This document shows positions 15,171-16,552 of a stretch of 16,552 nucleotides of DNA, one piece after another. Both the position numbers and the translations under genes were made by a program. This DNA comes from CAZTVN01 sp964617145 (GTDB lineage Bacteria; Patescibacteriota; Gracilibacteria; UBA1369; JACRIC01). Below the pieces are notes generated by a model that was not told where the DNA came from, did not search any database, and saw nothing but the letters and a program-made list of their open reading frames with translations. Location: the NCBI GenBank assembly GCA_964617145.1, contig CAZTVN010000028.1:1-16552 (forward strand), read 5' to 3'. Numbering within the stretch: position 1 is the stretch's first letter; every line of letters starts with the position of its first letter.

Positions 15171-15482
15171 GCACTGTTAACATAAGTGCTTGAGTAAAAG
15201 AGCAACAAGGGAGAGAGAAATGAAGGAAGCATATATGAAATCCAGCTTGTCATAGCGGGTGGTAATTCTTCTGAAATTTTTCATTCTGTAAAACAGTCGT
15301 TCAATTTTATTGCGGTACATATACAAAGTTTTGTTGTACTTCCAAGGATGTTTTATATTGGATTTTGGAGGAACAACGGCAGTAATGTGTTTCTCTTCAC
15401 ACAGTCTGAGTACTTCATAATATGAATATCCTTTATCCATGACCAAGTGATCGACTGTAGAAAGAGAAATGTAATTATGCAA
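15170..15482 (-). mobile_element. truncated IS5-family element (one end only)
   Basis: One IS terminus is visible at 15170 (GGCACTGTTAACA..., with GCACT 15171-15175 and AGTGC 15185-15189 as a subterminal inverted repeat). The transposase is encoded on the - strand and its stop overlaps this end. The other terminus (TGTTAACAGTGCC) is absent: the element breaks off around 15475-15495, inside the transposase gene, directly into another reading frame. If the target duplication is TNA, as in IS1031/IS427-type elements, the left copy is TTA 15167-15169. Confidence 0.7.
15177..15482 (-). pseudogene. IS5-like transposase, C-terminal fragment
   Basis: About 101 codons of a DDE transposase remain on the - strand. 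The fragment keeps the second catalytic Asp (D16 in LVMDKGYS), a VVPPKSN strand, and the catalytic Glu (E61) in YRNKIERLFYRMK, followed by the family hallmark FRRITTRYDKLDF and a hydrophobic C-terminus. The N-terminal part with the first catalytic Asp is missing, so it cannot be active alone. The apparent start is an arbitrary TTG at 15482; upstream on the - strand a stop appears within five codons. The fit is best to the OrfB type of IS1031/IS427-like elements. It sits between two toxin/immunity modules and marks a rearrangement. Confidence 0.85.
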
Positions 15483-16045
15483 GAAACAATCTGATCAATA
15501 ATATTGATGAAGATGGTCAATATACTAATAGTGAAAAACTATTAACCATAAAACATCCTCTAAAATCCTTGACGGTAAACGCTACAAAAAATTATGCTTT
15601 CGTAAAAACACAGGATATATTTGGAAATAAATATACGAGCTTTCATAATAATACCCCAGATGCATTTCGGCATGCTCTTTGGAGTGCTCTTATAACAAAG
15701 GAACTCGGTGAGTATTGGGCAAAAACTTATACAGATGCTCATGAAGCATATCCAGAAAATCCTAAGGAAGAATTCGAAATGGATCAATACAATAATGGTG
15801 TTGGAAGAGAAATCGGAAAACAGTTTATCGATGATGAAGATGCTACTTGGTATGATGTTGTAGAAGCTGTACAGAAAGCTTTTGATGCTGGCAAATTACA
15901 GGAAAAACCAAACGAGAAAACCGGTGAAACAGAATATTCAGGATCATATCCTTCAACAGATATAGAAGATAATAATGAAACTGAAGATAAAGAAAACAAT
16001 ACTTATCAACAAAGTTACGATACTAAAAATTCTGAAAAGAAATAA
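15482..16045 (+). pseudogene. orphan Rhs-type C-terminal toxin module, DUF6973-like, 5' end lost
   Basis: A + frame open from about 15461 to 16045 encodes a displaced toxin tip with no Rhs core or signal peptide. Key motifs are HNNTPDAFRHALW (15659-15682 for DAFRHALW), DAHE (15734-15745) and MDQYNN...GREIG (from 15779). These match from memory the DUF6973 family found at the ends of Rhs and other polymorphic toxins. The His/Asp/Glu/Asn pattern would suit a metal-dependent hydrolase, but that is a guess. The tail is Asp/Glu/Asn/Lys-rich. No in-frame ATG or GTG precedes the domain; TTG 15569 would cut into it and has no ribosome binding site. The module is therefore probably silent unless recombined into an rhs gene. 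Its upstream end is joined to the IS fragment. Confidence 0.65.
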
Positions 16046-16065
16046 TCATCTTTTATTTATTCTTT

Positions 16066-16470
16066 ATGATCAAAAGTAAATTTAAAAAAATCATTATTGG
16101 AATTCTCCTATTTCTTTTAGTTTTAGGTCTTGCATATGTTTTATTCATTTACTTGGCTTTTTTTTATCCATATCGTACATCTTGGGTTTCATTTGATTCA
16201 AATGTATGGAAAAATGCTGAAACGGAATTTGATCAAAATATACGGTATAGAATGCATCGAAATCTTTTAAAGAAGTACCCATTAATTGGGATGAGCGAAA
16301 ATGACCTAACAAATCTCCTTGGTCATGAAACCCTAACTGATAAGTTTCAAAATTGGGATATTGTCTACTGGATGGATACAGAATCAGGAGCTTTTGCCAT
16401 TGATAATGTTTGGTTGCTTATTGATATTGAGGATAGTAAAGTTTTAAAATATAAAGTAACTACAGATTAA
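16066..16470 (+). CDS. candidate immunity protein of the orphan toxin, membrane-anchored SmpA/OmlA-like
   Basis: The 134-residue product starts 20 bases after the orphan toxin frame. It has a basic N-terminus, one long transmembrane helix (about 9-33) and a domain with LIGMSENDLTNLLG (73-86), DIVYWMD and WLLIDIEDSKV. The GMS..xL..LLG element followed by a Tyr-rich strand recalls small SmpA/OmlA-like (BLIP-fold) proteins, which appear among immunity-like proteins. No Shine-Dalgarno is visible. GC is as low as in the toxin modules. The position fits an immunity gene kept with its displaced toxin; function is inferred. Confidence 0.55.
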   Translation: MIKSKFKKIIIGILLFLLVLGLAYVLFIYLAFFYPYRTSWVSFDSNVWKNAETEFDQNIRYRMHRNLLKKYPLIGMSENDLTNLLGHETLTDKFQNWDIVYWMDTESGAFAIDNVWLLIDIEDSKVLKYKVTTD

Positions 16471-16473
16471 AAT

Positions 16474-16552
16474 ATGGAATACGATGTTGTGGTAGTGGGC
16501 GCAATTTTTTCAGGACTTGCATTCGCACATCATCTTCCAAAAGAGCTTATCT
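16474..16552 (+). CDS. FAD/NAD(P)-dependent oxidoreductase, N-terminal fragment
   Basis: Twenty-six codons run to the window edge. They encode a Rossmann entry, EYDVVVVGAIFSGLAFAHHL, typical of FAD-dependent oxidoreductases (geranylgeranyl-reductase-like or UDP-galactopyranose-mutase-like). The usual GxGxxG reads G-A-I-F-S-G, with Ile at the second Gly. It begins 3 bases after the preceding stop, without a clear ribosome binding site. The specific enzyme cannot be decided from this fragment. Confidence 0.6.
   Translation, partial: MEYDVVVVGAIFSGLAFAHHLPKELI

Noticed and set aside
15569..16045. Stand-alone 158-residue gene starting at TTG 15569
   Set aside because: The frame and the toxin-like sequence extend upstream of this TTG to near the IS junction, and no ribosome binding site precedes it. 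It is better described as a 5'-truncated toxin tip.

Overview
The window is an AT-rich bacterial segment of about 16.5 kb with nearly all genes on the + strand. It carries no ribosomal or taxonomic marker. Small prepilin-like proteins, a giant secreted Rhs protein with MopE-type calcium motifs, and an AbiE module would fit a Candidate Phyla Radiation (Patescibacteria) genome, but this is inference. The standard code is likely: no in-frame TGA interrupts the 2931-codon gene. All ten stops I can read for complete or fragment genes are TAA or TAG.

Layout. (1) 2-133 may be the tail of an upstream gene. (2) 141-1512 is a type IV AbiEi/AbiEii toxin-antitoxin pair. Its promoter places transcription start at or next to the antitoxin ATG. 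(3) 1593-3635 is a CHASE2-class III adenylate cyclase behind an extended -10 promoter and a strong ribosome binding site. (4) 3656-5838 holds two type IV pilin/pseudopilin-like proteins (GspH-like and GspJ-like). (5) 5957-14752 encodes a 2931-residue secreted Rhs/Tc-type polymorphic toxin. Its order is signal peptide, acidic linker, SpvB-like domain, six FG-GAP repeats, TcdB-middle-like region, YD repeats, MopE cluster, LamG, MopE cluster, Ser/Ala/Thr linker, Rhs core, LysM, and a C-terminal domain resembling polymorphic toxin type 44. (6) 14754-15170 is the likely immunity gene. (7) 15170-15482 is a truncated IS5-like element. (8) 15482-16470 is a second, orphan toxin tip (DUF6973-like) with its own candidate immunity gene. 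(9) 16474 to the end is the start of a probable FAD-dependent oxidoreductase.

How it may work. The Rhs protein looks like a Tc-toxin BC cocoon (SpvB, FG-GAP, TcdB-middle, Rhs core) that carries a Sec signal instead of type VI adaptors. A large calcium-binding and lectin-like block is spliced into the Rhs core. The warhead end shows a textbook module-swap signature: base composition falls from roughly 42-48% to about 30% GC near 14100, followed by an immunity gene, an IS scar and a displaced toxin/immunity pair. The cyclase and pseudopilins immediately upstream raise the possibility of a pilus-linked, signal-controlled surface export system. That link rests only on adjacency and orientation.
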